Shown here in pieces: positions 1-7,065 of a stretch of 23,370 nucleotides of DNA (its first letter is position 1; every line of letters starts with the position of its first letter). The notes beneath the pieces are model-generated. The model had not been told where the DNA came from. It ran no database searches and saw nothing but the letters and a program-made list of their open reading frames with translations. Position numbers and translations under genes: made by a program. Source of the DNA: CAZMXI01 sp964570205 (GTDB lineage: Bacteria; Planctomycetota; Phycisphaerae; Tepidisphaerales; Tepidisphaeraceae); the NCBI GenBank assembly GCA_964570205.1, contig CAZMXI010000070.1:1-23370 (forward strand), written 5' to 3'.

Positions 1-55
1 CGTCAAGCTACTCCAAGCGGCCGGTTGAAGCCGACGCAGGAACGGTCGTGGACCC

Positions 56-84
56 TTGACAGCGATGGCAATTGAGGTAATACT
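56..84 (+). promoter_or_regulatory. Putative sigma-70-type promoter of the cimA leader
   Basis: TTGACA at 56-61 is a perfect -35 box. AATACT at 79-84, 17 bp downstream, matches 4 of 6 bases of TATAAT. The predicted start lies near base 91, just before the ATG of the candidate leader peptide at 95. A transcript from here would carry that peptide almost leaderless, followed by the attenuator stem and cimA. This is a sequence match only. Confidence 0.45.
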
Positions 85-94
85 AACCGTTGAT

Positions 95-154
95 ATGCTG
101 CTTTGTTCGTCGACGATTTCGGCCATTTCGATTACCACCCGGACAGATGGGTAG
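95..154 (+). CDS. Candidate Ile/Thr/Leu-rich leader peptide (19 aa) of the cimA attenuator
   Basis: This short frame encodes MLLCSSTISAISITTRTDG and a TAG stop. It holds three Ile (all ATT), four Thr and two Leu codons in 19, the kind of composition seen in leader peptides of the thr and ilv operons. It lies just downstream of a promoter match and upstream of a terminator-like hairpin that precedes citramalate synthase, an enzyme of isoleucine synthesis. The TAG stop (152-154) falls inside the segment that could act as antiterminator. A ribosome finishing the peptide would mask that segment, while one stalled at the Ile/Thr codons (113-139) would leave it free. The weak point is the start: GAGG at 74-77 is too far upstream for a normal ribosome site, so initiation would be near-leaderless or from an upstream transcript. 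Function is inferred from layout. Confidence 0.5.
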   Translation: MLLCSSTISAISITTRTDG

Positions 155-191
155 GGCCGAATTTCAGTTGGAACCAATTGACGCCCTGCCC
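149..191 (+). promoter_or_regulatory. Candidate antiterminator pairing of the cimA leader
   Basis: GGGTAGGGC at 149-157 can pair along all nine positions, with one G-U pair, with GCCCTGCCC at 183-191. The second segment is also the 5' arm of the terminator hairpin, so the two structures exclude each other. A small hairpin of ACCC (137-140) with GGGT (149-152) could act as the 1:2 pairing of a classical attenuator. The arrangement matches ribosome-mediated attenuation; no conservation test was possible. Confidence 0.5.
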
Positions 192-217
192 AGCCAAAGG
201 CAGGGCGTTGTCGTTTT
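181..217 (+). terminator. Intrinsic terminator / attenuator hairpin upstream of cimA
   Basis: ACGCCCTGCC (181-190) and GGCAGGGCGT (199-208) form a perfect 10-bp stem with an 8-base loop. The following TGTCGTTTT supplies an imperfect T-tract. The hairpin sits 33 bp before the cimA ATG and after a promoter match, so it should act within the cimA transcript. It could instead simply end an unseen upstream gene. Confidence 0.7.
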
Positions 218-250
218 GGGCCTGCAGCCGGCCTGGATTTGGGATCGCAT

Positions 251-1855
251 ATGAATAAGCCACGCCGAGTCGAGATTTATGACACCACCCTGCGGGATGG
301 GACGCAGGGCGAGGGCTTCAATCTGTCGCTGGAAGACAAGCTGCTGATTGCGCAGAAGCTGGATGAACTGGGCGTGGATTACATCGAGGGCGGGTTTCCG
401 CTGTCCAACCCAAAGGATGAGGCGTTCTTCAGGGAGGTGAGGGATCTGAAGCTCAAGGCGCGGGTGACGGCGTTTGGGATGACCCGACGGCGGGGGATCC
501 GGGCAGAGGAGGACCCCGGCATGAAGTCGCTTCTGGACGCCCAGACGCCGGTGGTGACGCTGGTGGGCAAGACGGCGGAGTATCAGGTCAAGACGGTCCT
601 GAACGTCTCGCTGGATGAGAATCTGGCGATGATCCGCGACTCGGTGCGGATGATGCACGAGGCGGGGCGGCAGGTCGTCTATGACGCCGAGCACTTCTTC
701 GACGGATATCGGGAGAATCCGGAGTACGCGCTGCGCACGCTGCTTGCGGCCCAGGAGGCGGGGGCGTCGGTGTTGGCTCTTTGCGATACCAACGGGGGCA
801 GTGTCCCGGAGTTCGTGGCGCAGGTGGTCATCGCTGTTCGCAAGCACACGGGGGTTACGCTGGGCATCCACCCGCACAACGATGCGGGGCTGGCGGTGGC
901 CAACGGCCTCGCCGCGTTGAACAGCGGGGCGGCTCATGCCCAGGGGACGATCAACGGCGTCGGCGAGCGTTGCGGCAACATGGACCTGGTTCCGTTGATC
1001 GCGAATCTGCAACTGAAGTACAAGGTGGATTGCCTGCGGCCAGGGACGCTGAAGCGATTGACCGACGTCAGCCGGTACGTCTATGAGACCGCGAACCTGA
1101 ATCTGGTGCCCGGCCAGCCTTACGTGGGCCCCAGCGCCTTCGCCCACAAGGGCGGGATGCATGTGCACGCGGTGCAGAAGGACGTCAGCACATACGAGCA
1201 CGTTTCGCCGGAGGCGGTCGGGAACACCCGGCGGGTGCTGGTCAGCGAGCTGTCGGGGGTGAGCAATATTGCGACCAAGGCCGGAAAGAAGTTCAATATC
1301 GAGAACGACAAGCCGACGCTGAAGAAGGTGTTGCAGCGGGTCCAGGATATGGAGAATGCCGGATACCAGTTCGAGGCGGCCGAAGCAAGCTTCGAGCTCC
1401 TGGTAAGGAAGGAGCTGGGGAGGATCCGGGAGTTCTTCTCGCTGGATCACTATCGGGTGGTGGTGCTGAAGATGGACCACGAGACGCCCGTGGCCGAGGC
1501 GACGGTGAAGATGCACATCGGCGAGAAGATCGAGCATCGAGTGGCCGAGGGCGAGGGCCCGGTGGCGGCCCTGGATGGGGCGCTGCGCAAGGCGATGGAG
1601 AGCCATTATCCGGCGATCGCGAAGGTTCACCTGATTGACTATAAGGTTCGGGTGATCAACTCGCGCGATGAGACATCGGCGAGCGTTCGCGTGGTGGTGA
1701 CGTCGCGTCGGACCACCGCCGAAGGCAAGCCCGAGCTCTTCGGGACGATCGGGGTGAGCGAGAACGTGATCGATGCAAGCTGGCAGGCGCTGGTGGATGC
1801 GTATGTGTATCACCTGATGCACGTTGAGGAGGAGGCGGCGAGTGGCGCGGGGTGA
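251..1855 (+). CDS. cimA: (R)-citramalate synthase, LeuA/CimA family
   Basis: Condenses acetyl-CoA with pyruvate to citramalate, the first step of the threonine-independent route to 2-oxobutyrate and isoleucine. The 534-aa protein has the HMGL-like TIM barrel in its first half: DTTLRDG near residue 10, then the metal-binding HPHND at 207-211. It continues to NGVGERCGN and ends in a C-terminal LeuA-type regulatory domain (about residues 350-520). The length and the DTTLRDGTQGEG start fit CimA better than classical 2-isopropylmalate synthase, although the two families are close. ATG 251 is chosen because it starts the conserved N-terminus and has GGGA six bases upstream; an in-frame TTG at 239 is possible. 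The leader carries a candidate Ile/Thr attenuator, in line with end-product control. A class V aminotransferase gene follows in the same direction. Confidence 0.9.
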   Translation: MNKPRRVEIYDTTLRDGTQGEGFNLSLEDKLLIAQKLDELGVDYIEGGFPLSNPKDEAFFREVRDLKLKARVTAFGMTRRRGIRAEEDPGMKSLLDAQTPVVTLVGKTAEYQVKTVLNVSLDENLAMIRDSVRMMHEAGRQVVYDAEHFFDGYRENPEYALRTLLAAQEAGASVLALCDTNGGSVPEFVAQVVIAVRKHTGVTLGIHPHNDAGLAVANGLAALNSGAAHAQGTINGVGERCGNMDLVPLIANLQLKYKVDCLRPGTLKRLTDVSRYVYETANLNLVPGQPYVGPSAFAHKGGMHVHAVQKDVSTYEHVSPEAVGNTRRVLVSELSGVSNIATKAGKKFNIENDKPTLKKVLQRVQDMENAGYQFEAAEASFELLVRKELGRIREFFSLDHYRVVVLKMDHETPVAEATVKMHIGEKIEHRVAEGEGPVAALDGALRKAMESHYPAIAKVHLIDYKVRVINSRDETSASVRVVVTSRRTTAEGKPELFGTIGVSENVIDASWQALVDAYVYHLMHVEEEAASGAG

Positions 1856-1873
1856 TGACAGCCCCCGGACGAT

Positions 1874-1903
1874 TTGCCAGGGCTTGCGTCGATTCTGTAT
1901 GCT
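1874..1903 (+). promoter_or_regulatory. Putative promoter of the aminotransferase gene
   Basis: TTGCCA (1874-1879) and TATGCT (1898-1903) are 18 bp apart, in the gap between cimA and the aminotransferase. Each box matches 4 or 5 of 6 consensus bases. The aminotransferase could therefore be transcribed independently of cimA, although read-through is also possible. Confidence 0.35.
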
Positions 1904-1934
1904 TTGAGGCTCTTGAGCCGGAGGCGGTGGGCGA

Positions 1935-1975
1935 CCCCCGCCCCACACGGAGAATCAGGGCGGGCGGTGCCCGCC
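1935..1975 (+). promoter_or_regulatory. GC-rich alternative stem-loops in the aminotransferase leader
   Basis: GGCGGGC (1959-1965) can pair with GCCCGCC (1969-1975) over a 3-base loop. The overlapping GGGCGGG (1958-1964) can instead pair with CCCGCCC (1937-1943). Both lie just upstream of the ribosome site AAGGA at 1984-1988. In such GC-rich DNA these pairings may be chance. Confidence 0.25.
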
Positions 1976-1995
1976 AGTATATAAAGGATGCGGCA

Positions 1996-3147
1996 ATGTT
2001 GATGAAATACCGATTGTTCACCCCTGGACCGACGAGCGTTCCCGAAGCCACACTGTTGGAGCTGGCCAAACCGGTGCATCATCACCGCACAGGCGAGTTC
2101 CGTGCGATGTTCAACGAGGTTCAGTCGCTGCTGAAGTACATTTTCCAGACCCAGAGCACGGCGTATACGATCACCGGGTCGGGCACCGCGGCGGCGGAGG
2201 CGGGGATCATCAACACGCTGGCCCCTGGCGCCCGGGCGCTGTGCGTGAGCAACGGCAAGTTCGCCGAACGGTGGAGCCAGGTTTGTGCCACCTACGGCAT
2301 TGAGAGGAAAGACCTGAAGCTGGAATATGGCGACCATGCGACGCCGGAACTGATCGCCGCCGAGCTGAAGGCGGCGAAGTACGATGCCGTCATCCTGGTG
2401 CACAGCGAGACCAGCACCGGGACGGTGTGCAACCTGGAGGGGATCGGCCGGGCGGTTCGGGCCTCGGGCGACACGCTGCTGATCGTGGACAGTATTACGG
2501 GCATCGGCGCGCTGCCGTTCAAGATGGATGAATGGGGCGTGGATGTGGCGATCACGGGCAGCCAGAAGGCGCTGATGTTGCCGCCGGGGCTGGGGTATCT
2601 TGCCTTGTCGGAACGGGCCTGGGCCGCGGTCGAGAAGAACAAGGCCAGACAGGATTTCTACCTGGATCTGAAGAAGTACAAGAAGAGCATGGGCGACGGC
2701 GACACACCGTTTACGCCGGCCAATACGCTGATCGAGGCGCAGCTTGTCAGCCTGAAGATGATCCAGAGCGAAACGCTGGAGACGGTCTGGAAGCGGACCC
2801 ATACGGTGGCCGAGGCGTTCCGGCAGGGGATGACCTCGCTGGGATTCGAGTTGTTCAGCAAGTACCCTGCCGACTCCGTGACGGCTGTGAAATACCCCGC
2901 CGGCATCGCCGACAAGGATTTCCGCGGTCACCTGAAAAGCAAGCACAATATCCACGTGGCGGGCGGGCAAGGGACGATGGAAGGCAAGATCTTCCGGGTG
3001 AACCACATGGGTTATACGGATGCCTATGACTGCCTGGCGGTGGTGGCGGCGGTCGAGCACGCGATGCATGCGCTGGGGCGGGATGTGCCGTTCGGCGCGG
3101 GCGTTGCGGCGGCGCAGAAGGCGCTGGCGGCGCTATTTGCCAGGTAA
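1996..3147 (+). CDS. Class V aminotransferase, alanine/serine-glyoxylate aminotransferase type
   Basis: A fold-type I PLP enzyme of 383 aa. Members of this family transfer the amino group of alanine or serine to glyoxylate, giving glycine, or act in phosphonate and serine metabolism. The N-terminus LFTPGPTSVP is characteristic of the family. GSGTAAAEAG forms the cofactor phosphate-binding region. VDSITGIGALP carries the Asp that contacts the PLP ring, and SQKAL places the Schiff-base lysine at K191. The start at 1996 is preceded by AAGGA with 7-base spacing and gives the usual N-terminus; the frame is open further upstream but without family sequence. Substrate cannot be read from sequence. 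The nearby tdh-kbl operon makes a glycine role plausible. Aspartate- or phosphoserine-type relatives are alternatives. Confidence 0.85.
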   Translation: MLMKYRLFTPGPTSVPEATLLELAKPVHHHRTGEFRAMFNEVQSLLKYIFQTQSTAYTITGSGTAAAEAGIINTLAPGARALCVSNGKFAERWSQVCATYGIERKDLKLEYGDHATPELIAAELKAAKYDAVILVHSETSTGTVCNLEGIGRAVRASGDTLLIVDSITGIGALPFKMDEWGVDVAITGSQKALMLPPGLGYLALSERAWAAVEKNKARQDFYLDLKKYKKSMGDGDTPFTPANTLIEAQLVSLKMIQSETLETVWKRTHTVAEAFRQGMTSLGFELFSKYPADSVTAVKYPAGIADKDFRGHLKSKHNIHVAGGQGTMEGKIFRVNHMGYTDAYDCLAVVAAVEHAMHALGRDVPFGAGVAAAQKALAALFAR

Positions 3148-3175
3148 TGCTGTTCGGAGACAGTCCAACTGGGAT

Positions 3176-3205
3176 CGACGGCGTGGGTCCGGGCTCACGC
3201 CGTCG
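3176..3205. terminator. Strong stem-loop between convergent genes
   Basis: CGACGGCGTG (3176-3185) and CACGCCGTCG (3196-3205) form a perfect 10-bp stem with a 10-base loop. It lies between the end of the aminotransferase gene and the end of the convergent DUF169 gene. There is no real T-tract on either side, so it may terminate weakly, work with Rho or protect 3' ends. Confidence 0.5.
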
Positions 3206-3237
3206 CTCTGTCATGCTGCCGTCGGTGATGAGGCGCG

Positions 3238-4053
3238 TCAGGTTTCGGAGCGAAGGCTGATCCAGGCGTGGCGTTGAAGAAAACTGCCTTCCACATTCCG
3301 TTCCATCTCCAGGAACATCTCGTATGGCATGGCGAACGTCATGAGATCCTTGCCGAGGCGGCGCAGATACTTGCGGGCGGAGATGTCATTCAGGCCGAGG
3401 ACGGCGCGCTGCGGTCGGGAGTGAATCTCGCGATAGGCGAAGATGCCGATGGTCTGGCATCCAGCGCCATGAGGGCATATGACGTTCTCGTTGGTGCCGC
3501 GGCCGTAATTCGCCAGGACGATCAGCGCTGAGACCTGGTCGGGATCCGCCAGCATGACGACGACCTGCGGCGGGTTCTGCTCGGTCGCTGAGGCCAGGGG
3601 CGTGAAGAGCACATACCGAGAGAGGACATCCATCAACGGCATGTTGGCGATGGCCTGTTCGACCAGGTCAGGCGACTTGCGGTAGCCTTCGCCGTGTAGG
3701 AAATGCTCGCGAAGCTCGCCGCGCATGGCCGGCGCGAACCGCTCGGCGGCGGCGCGGCCTTCTTCGGACTGTTCGTTGCCGTTCGAGAGAAAACGGTAGA
3801 AGCACTCGCGGCCGCCGAGAAAACTCTCGTAGGCGTTGCCGAAGCCCAGCCCCACCCCGCCGCCCCAGCAGCCGAAGGTCTCGCGATCGAATGCCGCAGG
3901 CCGGCCGCGCTCGGCCGTTGCGCCAAATGCGCCCATGACACAGCCCCATCGCCCTTTTTCGAACTGGAGGGCGTCGTCCGGCTTCTCCTGAGTCCACACG
4001 ACCGCAACCGGCTGATACTTGAGCTTCAGGGCTGTGGCGATGCGGCTGTCCAT
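3238..4053 (-). CDS. DUF169 family protein
   Basis: A 271-aa soluble protein that I recognise as DUF169, a family without a settled function. The start MDSRIATALKLKYQPVAV is typical, with the recurring V-W-T-Q segment close by. Cysteine-bearing motifs include RWGCVMGAFG, FGCWGGGVGLG and CPHGAGCQTIG, the last near the C-terminal third; together they suggest a metal or redox site, although nothing proves it. ATG 4053 has GGGAGG four bases upstream. The open frame extends 33 codons further, but that extension resembles nothing and lacks a ribosome site. It is the last gene of the regulator-TRIC-tdh-kbl operon, 95 bp after kbl, so it may have a role linked to threonine or glycine breakdown. That link is guilt by association only. 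Confidence 0.75.
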   Translation of the reverse strand: MDSRIATALKLKYQPVAVVWTQEKPDDALQFEKGRWGCVMGAFGATAERGRPAAFDRETFGCWGGGVGLGFGNAYESFLGGRECFYRFLSNGNEQSEEGRAAAERFAPAMRGELREHFLHGEGYRKSPDLVEQAIANMPLMDVLSRYVLFTPLASATEQNPPQVVVMLADPDQVSALIVLANYGRGTNENVICPHGAGCQTIGIFAYREIHSRPQRAVLGLNDISARKYLRRLGKDLMTFAMPYEMFLEMERNVEGSFLQRHAWISLRSET

Positions 4054-4148
4054 GCGGCCTCCCGAAGAGCCCGCATTGTATCGGATCGGCCCCGCTTTGC
4101 GGAGGCGGAATTCGCATCCGTTGTCGCAATTGACGCCTGCCGCGGCGG

Positions 4149-5339
4149 TCAAAGGTCCATGTCCCGTTTGGCCCTGGCGAACGCGTCGATGGCGAAATCC
4201 AGATCGTCGCGGCTGTGGGCGGCGGATATCTGCGTCCGAATGCGCGCTTTGCCCTGGGGCACGACGGGATAAGAGAAGCCGATGACGTAGACCCCCAGCT
4301 CGAGCATGCGCTGGGCCATCCCGGCGGCCAGCCTGGCGTCGCCGAGCATGATGGGGACGATCGGGTGTTCTCCGGGCACGATGTTGAATCCGGCTGCGGC
4401 GAGCCGCGTGCGGAAATAGCGCGTGTTGCTTTCGAGAGTGTCGCGCAGATCGGTCGAGTCGCTCAGCAGCTCGATGGACTTGATCGAAGCGGCCACAATG
4501 GCGGGGGGCAGGGAATTGGAGAACAGGTACGGTCGGGATCGCTGACGCAGGAGGTCAATGACGGGCTTTCGGCCCGAAGTATATCCGCCGGATCCGCCTC
4601 CCAGGGCCTTGCCCAAGGTGCCCGTGAGAATATCGATGCGGGATGTGACGTTGTGGTGCTCGGGGGTGCCGCGGCCGCGGCGGCCCATGAAGCCGGTGGC
4701 GTGCGAATCGTCCACCATGACCAGTGCGCCATACTTCTCCGCCAGGTCGCAGATGCCAGGCAGGTTGGCGATGATGCCATCCATCGAGAAGACGCCGTCG
4801 GTGGCGATCATGCGGAACCGCGCGGACTGGGCCTGCTGGAGCTTCTGCTCCAGGTCGGCCATGTCGTTGTTTCGATAGCGGTATCGCTGGGCTTTGCAGA
4901 GGCGAACGCCGTCGATGATGGAGGCGTGGTTCAGCTCGTCGGAGATGATGGCATCGTCGGCGCCAAGAATCGTCTCGAAGAGCCCTCCGTTGGCGTCGAA
5001 ACACGAGGAGTACAGGATCGTGTCCTCGGTGCCGAGGAACGCGCTAAGGGCCAGTTCGAGCTGCTTGTGAAGCTGCTGTGTTCCGCAGATGAACCGCACG
5101 CTGGCCATGCCGTAGCCCCAGCGGTCCAGAGCGTCACGCGCGGCGGCGATGACGGCCGGATGGCTGGCCAGGCCGAGGTAGTTGTTGGCGCAGAGGTTGA
5201 GCAGGCCGTCGCGAGTCGAGGCGACGCCGACATGCGCCCCCTGGGGGGTCGTCATGATGCGCTCGCCTTTATCCAGGCCGGCCGAGCGAATCTGCTCAAG
5301 CTCACCTTGCAGGTGGTCCCGCATTTGCTGATCGAACAT
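4149..5339 (-). CDS. kbl: Glycine C-acetyltransferase (2-amino-3-ketobutyrate CoA ligase)
   Basis: Splits 2-amino-3-ketobutyrate with CoA into glycine and acetyl-CoA, the second step of threonine degradation. The 396-aa protein has the length of the family and follows it along its whole course. It includes LCANNYLGLASHP near the N-terminus and RFICGTQQLHKQLE in the substrate region. SDELNHASIIDGVR is followed by VDDSHATGFMG, which bears the PLP-ring Asp and His. TLGKALGGGSGGY puts the Schiff-base lysine at K244, the same number as in the E. coli enzyme. It starts three bases after the tdh stop codon, so the two are surely co-transcribed and probably translationally coupled. Kbl and Tdh act as a pair because the intermediate is unstable. 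The other alpha-oxoamine synthases (BioF, HemA, Spt) are less likely given these motifs and the tdh neighbour. Confidence 0.95.
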   Translation of the reverse strand: MFDQQMRDHLQGELEQIRSAGLDKGERIMTTPQGAHVGVASTRDGLLNLCANNYLGLASHPAVIAAARDALDRWGYGMASVRFICGTQQLHKQLELALSAFLGTEDTILYSSCFDANGGLFETILGADDAIISDELNHASIIDGVRLCKAQRYRYRNNDMADLEQKLQQAQSARFRMIATDGVFSMDGIIANLPGICDLAEKYGALVMVDDSHATGFMGRRGRGTPEHHNVTSRIDILTGTLGKALGGGSGGYTSGRKPVIDLLRQRSRPYLFSNSLPPAIVAASIKSIELLSDSTDLRDTLESNTRYFRTRLAAAGFNIVPGEHPIVPIMLGDARLAAGMAQRMLELGVYVIGFSYPVVPQGKARIRTQISAAHSRDDLDFAIDAFARAKRDMDL

Positions 5340-5342
5340 GGC

Positions 5343-6383
5343 TCATCCTTCCTTCCAGGTCAGGACTACCTTGCCGGACTGGCCGGACCGCATGGCGTCG
5401 AAGCCCTTCTGGAAATCCGCATAACCAAAGCGGTGGGTCACGATGGGACTGATATCCAGGCCGGACTGAAGCATGACGGTCATCTTGTACCAGGTTTCGT
5501 ACATTTCGCGGCCGTAGATGCCCTTGATTGTGAGCATGTTGAAGATGACAGTGTTCCAGTCGATGGCCATCTCGCCGTCGGGGATGCCGAGCATGGCGAT
5601 CTTGCCGCCGTGGCACATGTTGGCCACCAGGTCGCGAAAGGCGGCGGCGTTGCCGGACATCTCCAGGCCGACGTCGAAGCCTTCGCGCATGCCGAGCTGC
5701 TTCTGCACGTCGGCCAGCTTCGTCTCGCGAACGTCGATGACGAGGTCAGCGCCGAGCTTCTTCGCCAGTTGCAGCCGCCAGGGATTGACATCGGTGACGA
5801 CGACGAAGCGTGCGCCGGCGTGCTTGACGATGGCTGCGGCCATGCAGCCGATGGGGCCCGAGCCGGTGATCAGCACATCCTCGCCCAGGACATCGAACTG
5901 AAGCGCGGTGTGGACGGCGTTGCCGAAGGGGTCGAAGATCGACTGGATATCGCGCGGGATGGCGGGGTCGTGCACCCAGACGTTGGTCATGGGGATGGAA
6001 AGGTACTCGGCGAACGCGCCGGGGCGGTTGACGCCGATGCCAAGGGTGCCCTTGCAAAGGTGCCGCCGGCCGGCAAGGCAGTTTCGGCAGCGTCCGCAGA
6101 CGACGTGGCCCTCGCCGCTGACGATATCGCCGGGGCGGATGTCCTTGACGTTGGAGCCAACATCGACGATCCGGCCGACGAACTCGTGGCCGATGACCAG
6201 GGGCACGGGGACGGTCTTCTGAGCCCAGGCATCCCAGTTGTAGATGTGGACATCCGTTCCACAGATGCCGGTGCGGAGAATCTCGATCATGCAGTCGTTG
6301 ATCCCGATCTGGGGGAGGGGAACCTCCTCGAGCCAGAGGCCGGGCTCTGACTTTCTTTTGACGAGCGCTTTCATCGTCTTCAT
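5343..6383 (-). CDS. tdh: L-threonine 3-dehydrogenase
   Basis: A zinc-dependent, NAD-linked medium-chain dehydrogenase of 346 aa that oxidises threonine to 2-amino-3-ketobutyrate for Kbl. The catalytic zinc ligands are visible as C41 (GICGTDVHIYNWD) and H66-E67 (IGHEFVG). The structural zinc site is C96, C99, C102 and C110. SIFDPFGNAVHTAL and the nucleotide-binding GSGPIGCMAA are close to the E. coli protein, as are the C-terminal IKGIYGREMYETWYKM and FDAMRSGQSGKVVL. The ATG at 6383 overlaps the TGA of the upstream TRIC gene (ATGA), and GGAG lies eight bases before it. A second in-frame ATG three codons later is a less likely start. The gap to kbl is three bases. Sorbitol or butanediol dehydrogenase is excluded by the close match to Tdh. 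Confidence 0.95.
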   Translation of the reverse strand: MKTMKALVKRKSEPGLWLEEVPLPQIGINDCMIEILRTGICGTDVHIYNWDAWAQKTVPVPLVIGHEFVGRIVDVGSNVKDIRPGDIVSGEGHVVCGRCRNCLAGRRHLCKGTLGIGVNRPGAFAEYLSIPMTNVWVHDPAIPRDIQSIFDPFGNAVHTALQFDVLGEDVLITGSGPIGCMAAAIVKHAGARFVVVTDVNPWRLQLAKKLGADLVIDVRETKLADVQKQLGMREGFDVGLEMSGNAAAFRDLVANMCHGGKIAMLGIPDGEMAIDWNTVIFNMLTIKGIYGREMYETWYKMTVMLQSGLDISPIVTHRFGYADFQKGFDAMRSGQSGKVVLTWKEG

Positions 6384-7060
6384 GGCGTGGTCTCCAGTTC
6401 CGGCTCGCGGGCCGGCGTTGTGACAGTTTCGGGCGTCCTGACCGCCAGCAGCCTGGGCAATCGCCAGTCAAATCGTATGGCCAGCAGCCGCAGGGCCGTG
6501 GTGGCGATCATGGCGGTGCAGAATCCAGCGAGACTGCTGCCGAAAAGCATCTCGACGAGCATGAGGGCGGCCGCGCCGATGATCACCGGTGTGACGTAGA
6601 GCTCGTTGGACAGCACGAGCGTGGTCTTATCGATGATTACATCGCGAACGACGCCGCCAGCGCAGCCGGTCATGGTGGCGATCAGCAGGACCGACAGGGG
6701 GTTGATGCCGGGCGTGCCCCAGGCGACGCTCGCGGTGATTGCCGAGAAGACGCCCAGCCCGATGGCGTCGAAATAGCGGAACATGCTTTCGTGCCTGCGC
6801 AGCAGGGCTGGCCAGAGGAAAGTGGCGACGACGGCGATGACGATCACCAGCGGATAGCCGGCATCGCGGAGCAACAGGACATCGCGGTTGAGGATCATGT
6901 CCCGAAGAACGCTTCCGCCGACGGCGGTGGCGCCGGCCAGAATAAGCATGCCGACGAAATCGGGCTTGCGGTCCATGGCCCGAAGCGCGCCGGAGAAGGC
7001 GAAGCTGGCGGTGCCGAACAGATCAATGGCGTAGAAGAGGGTTTGTGCATTCGCGGCCAT
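6380..7060 (-). CDS. TRIC/UPF0126 family membrane protein, possible glycine transporter
   Basis: A 226-aa integral membrane protein built as two repeats of about three helices (UPF0126, the bacterial relatives of TRIC cation channels, such as YicG). The family signature appears twice: AFSGALRAM with AVGGSVLRDMIL in the first half, and AITASVAWG with GCAGGVVRDVIID in the second. The tail of about 25 residues is hydrophilic and Thr/Pro/Glu-rich. From memory, mutant-fitness work in Shewanella reassigned a member of this family to glycine transport. A glycine role fits well here because the gene sits directly before tdh and kbl, whose product is glycine. ATG 7060 is chosen; a TTG at 7069 overlapping the regulator's stop is possible. 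The end overlaps tdh by four bases. Confidence 0.85.
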   Translation of the reverse strand: MAANAQTLFYAIDLFGTASFAFSGALRAMDRKPDFVGMLILAGATAVGGSVLRDMILNRDVLLLRDAGYPLVIVIAVVATFLWPALLRRHESMFRYFDAIGLGVFSAITASVAWGTPGINPLSVLLIATMTGCAGGVVRDVIIDKTTLVLSNELYVTPVIIGAAALMLVEMLFGSSLAGFCTAMIATTALRLLAIRFDWRLPRLLAVRTPETVTTPAREPELETTP

Positions 7061-7065
7061 GGCAT

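Noticed and set aside
1..75. 3' end of an upstream gene at the left edge
   Set aside because: Short frames open to the edge exist in all three forward phases, and none has recognisable sequence or enough length.
164..1948. A 594-codon open frame on the - strand opposite cimA
   Set aside because: It is the His/Arg/Leu-rich shadow of a G-rich coding strand. cimA on the other strand is certain.
4215..6350. A 711-codon open frame on the + strand opposite kbl and tdh
   Set aside because: It is antisense to two unmistakable genes, has low-complexity Gly/Ala/Asp/Val sequence and matches no family. High GC makes such frames common.
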